From the NCBI GenBank assembly GCA_020638135.1, contig JACKJE010000018.1:1-61671 (forward strand): 61,671 nucleotides of DNA, in the 5' to 3' direction. Positions 28,447-38,725 of this stretch are shown here, one piece after another. Positions within the stretch are counted from its first letter, which is position 1, and each line of letters starts with the position of its first letter. The DNA comes from Methylobacteriaceae bacterium (GTDB taxonomy: Bacteria > Pseudomonadota > Alphaproteobacteria > Rhizobiales > Beijerinckiaceae). Position numbers and translations under genes: made by a program. Below the pieces are notes generated by a model. That model was not told where the DNA came from. It was given only the letters and a program-made list of their open reading frames with translations, and did no database searches.

Positions 28447-28559
28447 GGCCGCGTCGTCCCCTGGCGCAGAAATCGTGGCCGGACGATGCGGCCGCGTCGC
28501 CGAAGCGTCAAGCCTGCGCGCTGCCTTCGTCGCGACAGAGTTCGCTGTATAGTCAGGCC

Positions 28560-29958
28560 ATGGCCCGCTTCGCGCCTTCCTCACTTTGCGCCTCGCCGTC
28601 CTGGCGGCCCTCGTGGCCTGCGTTTCGCCAGCGCTGCGCGCAGGTAGGATTCAACGCAGTCAACGCCTCGTTCTGGCTGCAGGAGCAGGCGCGCACCGAG
28701 CATGGCGTCCGGCGCCGCGCCAGGCGCCGCGCATCCCGCCTCGTGCCCAACCGACAACTTCGCGCGTCCCACGATCTGGCGCAGGCCGAAACCGGCAGCC
28801 GAAGAGCGCCACGACGCCTGCGGCCGTCGCGCCGGGCCGACAACAACGCCGACCACAGCGCCTGCAGTCGATCCCAGCTCTGGCGACGCCAGGTCCCGCC
28901 GCGCCTGCGCCGCAGCAACCCGCTACCGCCGACGCCGCGCGAACACCCCCGCAGGCGGCGCCGCGCAGCCGCCGGTCGCGGCAGCGCCCGCGCCTGCGCC
29001 AGCCGCCGCGAAGCTCGCCGTCGCCGTGATCGGCGACAATATCACGCTCATCTCGGGCAGGGCCTGATCGACACGAGGCCGACGGCGGCATCAGCCTGTC
29101 GATGATTCGCAAAGACGAAGGGACAGTTCGGGCCTCGTGCGCGACGGCTTCACGACTGGCGCAGAACCTGCACGACATTCTGCCAGCCCGGACGCATTCA
29201 GCGCCATCGTCGTGATGATCGGCACCAGCGACCGGCAGGGTGCGCGACGCCGCCGGCCGGTACGAACCATTGTCGCCGCGTTGGAGGAAATCTACACCGC
29301 CCGCGTCGACGCGATCATCAGACTGATCAGGCCAAGGGCGTTCCTTCTACTGGATCGGGCTGCCGATCATGCGCGCGGAGCGCTATTCGAACGACTGCAG
29401 CAGCTCAACAGAAATCTATCGTGCGCGCGTCGGGGCGGCCCGGCGGCAAATATGTCGACATCTGGGACGCCTTCGCTGACGAGAAAGGCCGCTAGACGTG
29501 TTCGGCTGACGTCCGTGGCCGGATCGTGAAAGATCAGGACGAGCGACGGCGTGCATTTCACCAAGGCCGGCCAGCGCAAGCTCGCGCTTTTTCGTCGAGC
29601 AGGCGATGCGCGGACTGACCGACCGCGCCAGACCGCAGCCGGACGCCTCCCTGCCGGCGCCGCAACAGCCAACCGGCCTGGCCGCGCCGCGCACTCCGAA
29701 CACAGCGACGGCCAGCCCAGCGCGCCCGGGCCACAAGCCGCCCTGCCCGTTCCACCGCCTGCGCCGGCCGCCGCCGAAACCAGAGTTCTGGTCAGTCATG
29801 CCGCTGACCGCGCCCCGCTGACCGAACGGCGAGTGCTCGGCCCGCCGGGTCCAGAGCAGCCACAGCAGGCGCGCGCGGCATCGCGCCCGAACTCGCGACC
29901 GGCCGCGCTGCCAGCCCCGTCGGGCCGCGCCGACGATTTCAGCTGGCCGCGCCGCTGA
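28560..29958 (+). pseudogene. DUF459/SGNH-hydrolase family protein, frame-disrupted
   Basis: Reading across frames gives a signal-peptide start (LRLAVLAALVACVSPALRAG) from ATG 28560, a long Pro/Ala/Arg-rich linker, then an SGNH/GDSL-type domain. Recognisable DUF459 pieces are VIGDNIT, GLVRDGF, IVVMIGTSDRQ, EEIYTARVDAII, FYWIGLPIMRAERYSND, KYVDIWDAFADEKG and DGVHFTKAGQRKLA with the catalytic Asp-x-x-His pair. The end DDFSWPRR and stop at 29956-29958 close the C-terminal tail. A dozen or more indels, many of them deletions, interrupt it. It is probably an intact periplasmic esterase gene in the organism. Confidence 0.72.
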
Positions 29959-30047
29959 CCGTCGCGCACCTTTTCCGGCGCGTGCATTTCTCACAGCAAA
30001 GGCAAGGCGATCGCCAGCTTCGAACATCGAGACATCAGAGGCGCGCC

Positions 30048-30672
30048 ATGAAGTCCAAGCTTGCAGCTTTCGCGCGACCGGCGATCGCCCTTCTGTCACC
30101 CGGGTTCCGCTTCGGCCTTCGGCCTGAACTCCGCCGCGCAGGCCGACCGCGACTATGCTGCGACCTACAATGCCTCCGTGACGCAGGACGACAATCTCGA
30201 CCTCGGTCGCCAGACCCAGACAACGACCCGCATCGTCGTCGCCGACCCGACCGGCGAGGCTCCCGGAACGATCACCGTCGATACGGAAAACCGCTATCTC
30301 TATCTCTCGATGGCCGGCGGGCACGCCATGCGCTACGACGTCGGCGTCGGCCGCCAGGGCTTCGAATGGAGCGGCGTCGTGCATGTCGGCCGCAAGGCCG
30401 AATGGCCCGCCTGGACGCCCCCGCCCGCCATGCTGAAGCGCCGCCCCGATCTGCCGCGCCACATGGCTGGCGGCATCGACAATCCGCTCGGCGCGCGCGC
30501 CATGTATCTCTATTCCGGCAAGCGCGACGTCGGCTATCGCATCCACGGCTCGAACGAGCCCGACACGATCGGTCAGGCCGTGTCGTCAGGCTGCATCCGC
30601 ATGCTCAACGCCGACGTGGAAGATCTCTATAATCGCGTGCAGATCGGGACGAAGGTCGTCGTGCTGCGCTGA
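30048..30672 (+). CDS. L,D-transpeptidase, ErfK/YbiS type (5' frameshift)
   Basis: A periplasmic L,D-transpeptidase of about 207 residues. The catalytic domain shows ITVDTENRYLYLSMAGG, YDVGVGRQGFEWSGV, YRIHGSNEPDTIGQAVSSG and CIRMLNADVEDLY, with the nucleophile Cys in SSGCIRM and the partner His in RIHG. ATG 30048 starts MKSKLAAFARPAIALLS, the basic and hydrophobic part of a leader. The mature frame (ASAFGLNSAAQADRDY) is shifted by one base near 30100. Read through, this is a normal Sec-exported enzyme that cross-links peptidoglycan 3-3 or anchors outer-membrane proteins. A strong terminator follows. Confidence 0.86.
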
Positions 30673-30695
30673 CCGTCGCGCGCCCGAAAAAAATA

Positions 30696-30726
30696 GACGC
30701 CGCGAGATGATCGCGGCGTCTTTTTT
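30696..30726. terminator. Bidirectional Rho-independent terminator
   Basis: A 10-base-pair stem GACGCCGCGA / TCGCGGCGTC with a GATGA loop is followed by TTTTTT on the plus strand and preceded by a run of A residues, so it can serve the L,D-transpeptidase on one strand and gltD on the other. Confidence 0.85.
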
Positions 30727-30746
30727 CGTGTCGGTCGAGGCTTGCC

Positions 30747-32117
30747 TCAGCGCGGCAGGTCGGTGCGGCCCATCAGCTTTTTGTCGATGGAATGCGCGGC
30801 CTGACGCCCTTCGCGGATCGCCCATACGACCAGCGACTGCCCGCGCCGCATGTCGCCGCAGGCGAAAACCTTGTCGAGCGAGGAGGCGTAGCCCATCGTG
30901 TCGGCGAGCACATTGCCGCGATTGTCGAAGGCGACGCCGAGCTCCTTCAGCATGCCCTCGTGGATCGGCGAGACGAAGCCCATCGCCAGCAGCACGAGAT
31001 CGGCCTTGATGTCGAATTCCGAGCCCGGCACCGCCCATCTTGCCGTCGACGCGCACGCACTTCAGCTTCTTGACCACGCCGTTCTCGCCCTCAGCGCTTC
31101 AGCACGGCGAAGTCGCGCTCACTTGCCTTCCTCGTGCGACGACGACGTGCGCAGCAGGCAGCCAGTCTCGGCAAGTCAGCGATTATTCTGCCCGAGCCGG
31201 CGGCTGCGGCTGATTTCGAGGCTGCGTGACGGACAGCGCGCCTACTGCACACCGACGTGCCGTGCTGTGATCCAGCCCGTATCGCCGCCGCCGATCACCA
31301 CCATGCTTGCCCGACGCCGAGATCGGCTCGTTCGTTGGCTCTCCTTGCCGACGCGGCGGCTTCTGCTGCGGCGAATTCCATCGCGAAATGCACGCCGCCG
31401 AGGTTCGCGGCAGGCACGAACAGATCGCGCGGCTGATCTGGCGCCCGCCGGCAAACGCCTGGCGTCATATTCGTCAACGAGGCTTTTCGCCGGGACATCG
31501 ACGCCGACATTCGAATTAGTGGAGACCACGCCTTCCGCCTCCATCTGCGCGACGCGGCGATCGATGATCTTCTCCATCTTGAAGTCCGGGATGCCATGGC
31601 GCAGCAGGCCGCCGGCCTTGGCGTGCTTCTCGTAGAGATGAACCTCGTGTCCGGCGCGTGCGAGCTCTTGCACCGCCGCCATGCCGGCCGACGGCCGACG
31701 GCGGCGACCTGCTTGCCGGTCCTGGTCTTGCTGGGCTCGGCAGTTGGCCAGCCATTCCCAGGCCTTGTCGACGATCGCGCATTCGATCGTCTTGATCATG
31801 ACAGTCCTGCAGGTTGAGCGTGCAGGAGGCCTCCTGCAGCCAGGCACGCGTCCGGTGAATTCCGAGAAGTGTTGGTCGAATGCAGGTTGCGCGCGGCCTG
31901 TTCCCTCCGCGTGAGGGCGAGATCGTTTCAGTCCGATCTGGTTGTTCACCGGCAACCGTTGTGACAATAAGGAATGCCGCAATTCATGCAGCGCGCGAGC
32001 TGGTCTCTGTCGCGTCTTCCGACAGGGGAATGACGAATTCGTTGGTGGCGCACGCGGTCGGCGGCGGACGCCTTGCGGTCCTGCGCCGATCGATCTCGAA
32101 GCCGGTCACCTTGCCAT
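30747..32117 (-). pseudogene. gltD: Glutamate synthase small subunit, frame-disrupted
   Basis: GltD carries the FAD/NADPH and Fe-S electron-input half of glutamate synthase. Pieces in all three frames cover the gene in order: MGKVTGFEIDR at the start (ATG 32117), MNCGIPYCHNG with Fe-S cysteines, VNNQI, FTGRV, TIKTIECAIVDKAWE, AAVQELARAGHEVHLYEKHA, GGLLRHGIPDFKMEK, VVIGGGDTG, then a clean final 95 residues (GSEFDIKADLVLLAMGFV, CGDMRRGQSLVVWAIREG). The stop at 30747 is intact. The total of 1371 bases is shorter than the roughly 1430 expected, so deletions dominate. It lies after a GST gene that separates it from gltB. Confidence 0.85.
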
Positions 32118-32149
32118 GGGATTATCCGTGTCTCGCGCCGCCGGCGGCT

Positions 32150-32724
32150 CTGGTTGTTCGGACTGATATGTTCAGGTCGCGCACGGCGCGCAATCCATTT
32201 CACCGCCGGGCGATGCGACAGGTTGAAACCGCCATGCTGCGCAAGCCCGCGTGTAGGCGACGAGCGAAATGTCAGCGACCATGAGGCTCTCGCCGACGAG
32301 ATAGTCGCGACCCAGCGCACTTCCATGAGCGTCTCCAACGCTTTCCGCGTTTCGACGACGCGTCCCTCGCGCTCATCAGGTTTCTTCGCCGAGATAAACC
32401 AATCTGGAAGCGCGCCACCGCCGCAGAAGGCTCGTGGCTGTATTGCTCCCAGGACAGCCACTCGTCGACCTTCGCCTGCGCGAAGGCGTCCTTCGGCAAG
32501 CTCGCTGTCGCGCGCAGATAGCGAATGATCGCGTTCGGTGCGCTAGCGTCCGCCTATCGTCGATTCGACGACCGGAACCTCGCCAGAACCTGTTCTTCGC
32601 CAGGAACGATTTCGTGCGCGTCGCCCTTCATCAGGTCGACCTGATCAGTCGTACGGCGGGCGAGACGGTCCGCCGTAAACTTGACCTTCAGGCGTTGCCC
32701 GAACCGGTGTCGCCGTAGACGCAT
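32150..32724 (-). pseudogene. Glutathione S-transferase family protein, frame-disrupted
   Basis: Across shifting frames the region reads as a GST of about 200 residues. It begins near ATG 32724 (preceded by AGGAGG) with MRLYGDTGSG, KVKFTADR, VDLMKGDA and DGRTLAQ in the thioredoxin-like domain. The all-helical domain follows: SELAEG, KVDEWLSWEQYSHEPS, AVARFQ, KKPDEREGRVVE, KALETLMEVR and HGGFNLSHRPAVKWIAR. Its 3' end near 32150 is approximate because the final frame is unclear. The gene lies between gltB and gltD on the same strand and may be co-transcribed with them. The substrate is unknown. Confidence 0.65.
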
Positions 32725-32729
32725 TCGCC

Positions 32730-35700
32730 TCCTGCGCCTCTTTCATCGCCGCGTTCAGCTCGGCGAGCGCGCGGCGATAACGATCAGCTGACCGAACTTG
32801 CCGCACGTTCGCCCAGTCGTCGGATCGCCTTGGCGCAGGTCAGGAACCAGCGCGTGATGGCGATGAGCGGGTGCAGGCGCTGGCGTCAGCGCGTCAGTCG
32901 CGCATCGCGTCGACCTTGCCGGACGTCGTGAGATCGCCGCCCTGGTGATATTCCTCCTGCATCAGCTCTTCTCCTCAGCCGACCGGCTCAAGGTCGACCA
33001 TCGACATGTTGCAGCGCTTTCGAACAGGCCGTCCTCATCGAGCACATAGCGATGCCGCCCGACATGCACCCGCCGCGAAATGCGGCCAGTCCGCCGAGCA
33101 CCACGACAATGCCGCCGGTCATGTATTCGCAGCCGTGATCGCCGACCTTCCACGACGATCCGCCTGAAATACGCACGCCAAGCGTTCGCCCGCCGCCACG
33201 GAAGTAGCACTCGCCCGCGATCGCGCCGTAGAGAACGGGCGACAATGATCGACTTCCCGGATCGATCTTGGCGGCGGCCTGCCGGATAGACGATCACGCG
33301 CCCGCCCCGACAGGCTGCCGACATAGTCGTTAGCTCGCCCAGCTCCAGCGTCACGCCACGCGCGCGTAAGCGCCAGCTCTGGCCGGCCGTGCCGATCGCC
33401 TTGATGTGGATCGTGTCCTCGGCGGCCGGCATGGCGATTGCGCCCGGCGACCTCGCGAGCAGCATGGCGCCCGTCGTGCGGTCAACGTTGCGGATGCGGT
33501 TTCGGTCCCCGGACCGACCGGTGTCGATCGCCGCGCGCGCGTGCGATCAGCTTCTGGTCAGGCGCCTTTTCGAGACCGTTAGTCCTGACGCTCAGTGGCG
33601 ACAGATGCCCTACGCCTGCCGCGCCTGCGGCAATGGAACAGGCGCGAAGTCAGGCCCTTGGCCTTCCAGTGGTCGGTGCCTGCTTGTTGTCGAGCATCCA
33701 TGCGGTCATCTCGTCGAACTTCGCGCCCATCTGCGCCATCAGCTCGCGCACTTCCTCGGCGACGAAAGAAGAAGAAATTGATGACGTGTTCGGGCTAACG
33801 ACGAAACGCTTGCGCAGCACCAGGTCCCTACGTCGCCACGCCGACAGGGCGGGTGTTGAGGTGACACTTGCGCATCATCACGCAGCCCGCCGCGATCAGC
33901 GGCGCGGTAATGGCTCCAGTCTCGGCAAGGCAGCGCCGACGACGACCTCGGCTGGCGTCAAAGACCGCGTCGACCTGCACCGCTATGCGCGCGCGCAGGC
34001 GGTTCAGCACCAGCGTCTGGTGCGTCTCCGCGAGCCGATCTCACAGCGACCCATGCTTGATCGAGGTCGGCGAAGCGCCCGTTCCGCCACGAAGCCCGAG
34101 ATCGTCCATGGTCGCGCGCGCCGAGAACGCCAGCGGCGACCGCGCCGACTTCGGAACGAAGCTTCACCGACACGTTTGCGGCGGGTTTGACGTTCTTCAG
34201 ATCGTAGATGAGCTGCGCCAGATCCTCGATCGAATAGATGTCGTGATGCGCGCGGCGAGATCAGGCCACACCCTGCGTCGAATGGCGCACCTGGCGTCAC
34301 CGCATCGACCTGTGGCCCGAGCAGCTGTACGCCCTCGCCGGGCTTTGCGCCCTGCCATCTTGATCCTGCATCATGTCGGAATTGACGAGTATTCCGTCAA
34401 CGCCGAACCGGCCGGACGCCACCTGTGATCACGAACGCATCAGATCGCCGTTCGGCATCAGCAAACGATCCGTTCTCGCCGCGCCCTGCCGGTGTTCGAC
34501 TTGCCGCCGTCAGGTTCATCGTGCGTCGCGAGCGTGGTGCGCCTCGCGCGGATCGAGCCGCAGGACATGGCGCCAGTGGCGAAACGCTTGACGATATCGG
34601 CCGCCGGCTCGACCTGGTCGATCAGGGATCGGCTTGCGGCCATCCTCGTCCGCGCCCTTGATGCGGAACAGGCCGCGGATCGTCAGCGGCGCTCGTCCTG
34701 GTCGTTCAGCGCCTTGGCGTGACGCGATACTTGTCGACGCAGTGCCGCGCACGGCATGCTGCAGCAGGCCGACCGTCGTCGCCGTCCAGTTGTGCCGCCT
34801 CGCCGCGGATGCGCAGGTTGTATTCGCCGCCGACATCCAGGCATGCCGCGATAGGACTGGCGTCGCCAGAAAGGCGTGGGCGTGGCACGACCGTCTCGGC
34901 CGCGACCTGTCGAGACCGACGCCCTCGTGCGTCGCGGTGCCCGCGAAAATTGGCGACGAAGGCGCTCGACAGGCCGACCGCGTCGAAATCTGCGCGCCGC
35001 AATAGGGACTGATAAGTCGAGATGCCCATCTTCGACATGACCTTGAGCAGGCCCTTGCCGATCGACTTGATGTAGCGCTTGACCACTTCCTTGCCGTCGA
35101 CTTCCTCGGGGAATTACCGGCCATGCCGGCACGAAGCGTCGAAGGCGAGATAAGGTTGATCTTCCGCGCCTAGCCTGCGAAGCACGCGAAATGATGCACT
35201 TCGCGCGCTTCGCCGATCTCGACGACGATGCCGACCGACGTGCGCAGGCCTTGCGGATCAGGTGATGATGCACGGAGGCCGTCGCCAGCGCCAGAATCGG
35301 AATGCGGTCCGGGCCGGCGTTGCGGTCAGACAGGATGACGATGTTGTAGCGGCCTGACCGCTTCTCGGCGCGCTCGTTGAGCTTGGTCAGCGCCTCGCGC
35401 AGACCCGCCGCGCCTTCTCCACCAGGTGATGTCGGCATCTTGGTGTCGAACGTGTCCTCGAAATGGCCGATCGAACGGATCTTCTCCAGATCCGCATTGG
35501 TCAGGATCGGCTGGCGCACTTCGAGGCGCTTCGCTTGGCCGAACCCTCGTCGAGTCGAGAATGTTCGGACGCGCCCGATGAACGACACCAGGCTCATGAC
35601 GAGCTCCTCGCGGATCGGATCGATCGCGGTTCGTCACCTGCGCGAGATTCTGCTTGGAAATAGGTGTAAAACTGGAAAGCTTCGACATGGCCGAGATCCG

Positions 35701-37209
35701 GCGTATCCGTGCCCATCGAGCCGACGGCACTCCTGGCCGGTCGCCATCAGCGCCATCAGGATCGGGTGTCTTCCTGTGTAGCCGAAGCCTGCTGGCGATC
35801 GGCAGCGACACGTCGGTGCGCGAGGCGCGGTCCGACAGGCTGAGGTCTTCCAGCACGATCTGCGTGCGCGCGACCCGTCCTTGCAGGGATGTTCGCTCCG
35901 AGCTTGGCATGATCTCCTCGTCGCCGACGATGCGGCCTTCTGCAAGTCGACGAAGCAGCATCTTCCAGCTGCAACCGCCGCTTGGCTGACGATCTTCTCT
36001 TCCGGGATCGGCAGCACGCCCATTTCCGACGCCATCACCACGAGACCGTCGTCGGTCCACGAGATAACGCGCCGCCGCAGGCATTGCGATCGACGCGCCG
36101 ATCTGCGGCCGTCGGTGAAGGCGACCGCGGCGAGCCCCACATCCATCAGCGCGGCGTGATATTCGTAGAAAATGGCGACGCCCTCGTCCATCAGCGGATT
36201 GCCCAGGTCGGGATCGGCATCATCATGGCGTGGGCGAGCGAATAGCGCCCTACCAGGAATTCGAGCGCATTGTCGAGCTTACGCGTATCCGACTGGCCTC
36301 CGCAGGAATCAGCCAGCTTCGAAATATCGGGCTGGCAAACTCACGACCGAAGAGCCGACGCGCCGCCATCCAGTTGACGTTGCCGCGCAGCATGTTGATC
36401 TCGCCGTTGTGCGCAACCATGCGATAGGATGGGCGAGCCGCCAGGACGGAACGTATTGGTGGCGAAGCGCTGATGCAACGCCAGCGCGGAATCGGAAGCG
36501 CGGATCGGCGAGGTCCTTGATAGCCGCCAGGCTGGCCGACCAGCACCATGCCTGGTTAGGGAGCGATGGTGCGGCAGGACATGGAGGCGTGAAATTCCGC
36601 CATCGACACCTTGCGGATATAAATATTGTTCGCGATCACCTTGCGCACGACGAAAGGCGGCGCTCCAGAAATCGTCTCGTCCGTCACGCCGGTGCCGCGA
36701 CCGATGAAGACCGCCGATGCGCAGGCTCGACCTCGCCTGCCGCTCGCGCCAGATCTCGGATCGACGGGAACCTCGCGCCAGCCAGCAGCGTCAGCCCTTC
36801 TTCCTCCACGGCGCGCGCGACCAGGGCGCGCAACACTTTTTCACGCTGGAGGCGTCGGTCGGCAGAAGAACTGCCGATGCCGTAATGGCCGGCACTCAGG
36901 CGGGGTGAATCCGAACTTGGCGCATTCCTCCAGCGAAGAAACGGTGCGGAATCTGCGTGAGAAATACCGCAGCATCGCCGAGCTTCGGGTCGGCGTGACG
37001 CGCCGCGGTGGTCAGATGTCTCAGGTCGCAGGCCCATCGACACGATGTCGTGGCTCTGCGGTTCTTCATGTCGGCGACGAACCCCGACGCCGCAGGCATC
37101 GTGCTCCTGGAGGGTCAGCAAGACCCTGCGGACCTGGCAGATGCGGATCGCAGCGCCCAAGCTCCGGGTCGCAGCCGAGCTTCGCAGATCTGCGAAAAAA
37201 CTCAGTCAT
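32730..37209 (-). pseudogene. gltB: Glutamate synthase large subunit, frame-disrupted
   Basis: GltB makes glutamate from glutamine and 2-oxoglutarate with its N-terminal amidotransferase, FMN and [3Fe-4S] domains. Ordered fragments include MTEFFRRSAKLG at ATG 37209, EHDACGVG (the mature N-terminal Cys), FVADMKNR, DPKLGD, QIPHRFF, HYGIG, the FMN-domain pieces IYSIEDLAQLIYDLKNV-like and RARIAVQVD, APLIAAGC, RKCHLNT and the C-terminal GDHGCEYMTGGIVVVLGG. In the [3Fe-4S] motif one Cys codon reads Arg (RPVGVAT), showing substitutions as well as indels. The length is about 4480 bases, slightly short for a 1500-1570-residue protein. The 3' end merges with the GST start and is approximate. Confidence 0.85.
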
Positions 37210-37602
37210 GGCGGGCGTCCTCAGTCGTCAGCGTTGCAGGAACAGGATCAGCGCCGTCGCGCCGGAAACTCGACCCGGTTTTCGCTTCATCACTGCACGT
37301 CCTCGCCTCGCTCATCGCTCGCTCCGTTTCGCCGCGTCTGTCGCACGACCGCACGCTTCCGTCACGCTTTCGGACGTCAGCAGGCCCACCGGCCCTCTGG
37401 AATTTTGCTGGTCGCGCCGAATGGTCCGCCATAGCTGTCCTATCGGCGGCCCGCGACATTCTGCAATTTGATCGCTCACTCGCTTGGACACCCCCTTCCG
37501 GCCCGTGGAAATTGCGCGGCCGGCCGAGGCCACAAGCATCGCAAAGCCTAAAGATGCGCAGGCAAGATTCAGTCCGCTTGCCCGCCGCCGACCGCCTGGC
37601 GC
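37210..37602. other. Divergent gltB/aldolase intergenic region
   Basis: A 393-base interval between the divergent gltB and threonine-aldolase starts. Open frames exist on both strands but none resembles a known protein, and the region lies inside the error-rich block, so short genes could be hidden. It should hold the promoters of both genes; no convincing box or operator was seen. Confidence 0.4.
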
Positions 37603-38627
37603 CATGGCCAGCGTTCATCTCGACTTCACCAGCGATAATTCCAGCGGCGCGCATCCGCGATCCTCGCGGCGCTGATGGGGGCCAATGCCGGGCCGGTCTG
37701 GCCGCCGCGTGACAGTGGACGCCGCGCCGCGCTTGCGCTGTCGAAGATCTTCGAACGCAGAGTCGCCATCTTCCTGGTCGACCGGCACTACGCCAATGCG
37801 CTTGCGCTTTCGGCGGTCACGGACCCTGAGGCGCATTCTCTGCCACGAATTGCGCATATCGCCGCCGGCAGGTACTGGGCGCCGAATTTTTCGCCGCCAG
37901 CGCAAGCTGGTCGGCATTCCGCCACCGGCAAGATCACCTCAGCGGCCTCGGCGAGCGCTCGCCATCATGCCGCGCAGCGCTGGTCCAGCAGCCGCAGGCG
38001 CTCTCGCTGTCGGCGACCAGATGCGGCGCGCTCGCCGGCCGAACAGCATCCCTTGCGCGATCGCCCATGGGCTGGCGCATGGCGCCTCCACATGGACGGC
38101 GCGCGCTTCGCCAATGCGCTGGTCGCGCCCGCCACGCCGGCATCGACGCAGGCTGGAAGCCGGCGTCGACGTCTATCTTCGGCGCGACCAGAATGGCGCG
38201 CGCACACCGAAGCGGTGATCTTTTCGGCCGGAACGCGCAGAAACTTCGCCTACCGCGCAGCGCGGCAGGCACACTATCGAAGGCCGCCTGCTCGGCGCGC
38301 AGATGGAGCTATCTGCAGGGGCGCGGCCTGTAAGCGATCTCGCCAGCAGGCACAATGCGCTGGCCGCCGGAACTCGAGGCGGGGCTCGCCGCCCTGCCCG
38401 GCGTGCGCCTGCCATGGAAACGCGAGATCAACGAGGTCTTCGCCATCGTTCCACGGCCGATGCACGAACGCATGGCTGCAGCCGGCGCCCGCTACCATCC
38501 CTGGACGCCGCGCGCGCTCGAACCCGGCGAACGGCCGGCCGCCGACGAGGTCTTTGTCCGGCTCATCCCCTCCTTCGCGACCCAGCCCGCAGCCGTCTCC
38601 GCCCTTCTCGCGGCGGCGCGCGGGTAG
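37603..38627 (+). pseudogene. Low-specificity threonine aldolase/beta-eliminating lyase, frame-disrupted
   Basis: A PLP enzyme of the Beta_elim_lyase family, splitting L-threonine or allo-threonine to glycine and acetaldehyde. The start MASVHLDFTSDNSSGAHPR at ATG 37603 is characteristic. Then, in changing frames, come ILAALMGANAGP, ALSKIFERRVAIFLV, ANALALSAV, IAA, KLVGIPP, QPQALSLS, RLHMDGARFANALVA, AGVDV, NGA and EAVIF, and from about 38355 a clean C-terminus (LEAGLAALPGVRLPWKREIN, EVFVRLIPSFATQPAAVSAL) to 38627. The PLP-Lys segment is scrambled. It is divergent from gltB. Damage stops at about 38345, marking the end of the largest bad block. Confidence 0.78.
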
Positions 38628-38725
38628 TTTTTCGCCGCCGCCGTCAAACCGGACGTTTGCCGCCCATTTCTTTCCGCAATTGGCCGGAACGGTGGGTCGT
38701 CCGCTCTCGGGACGAAGGAGATTCC

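Noticed and set aside
30747..37209. gltB and gltD as genuine pseudogenes of a glutamate-auxotrophic or host-restricted organism
   Set aside because: The same lesion type hits cca and leader junctions elsewhere, while neighbouring genes are perfect and functional-looking; patchy consensus error explains all of it more simply, though reads are needed to prove it.
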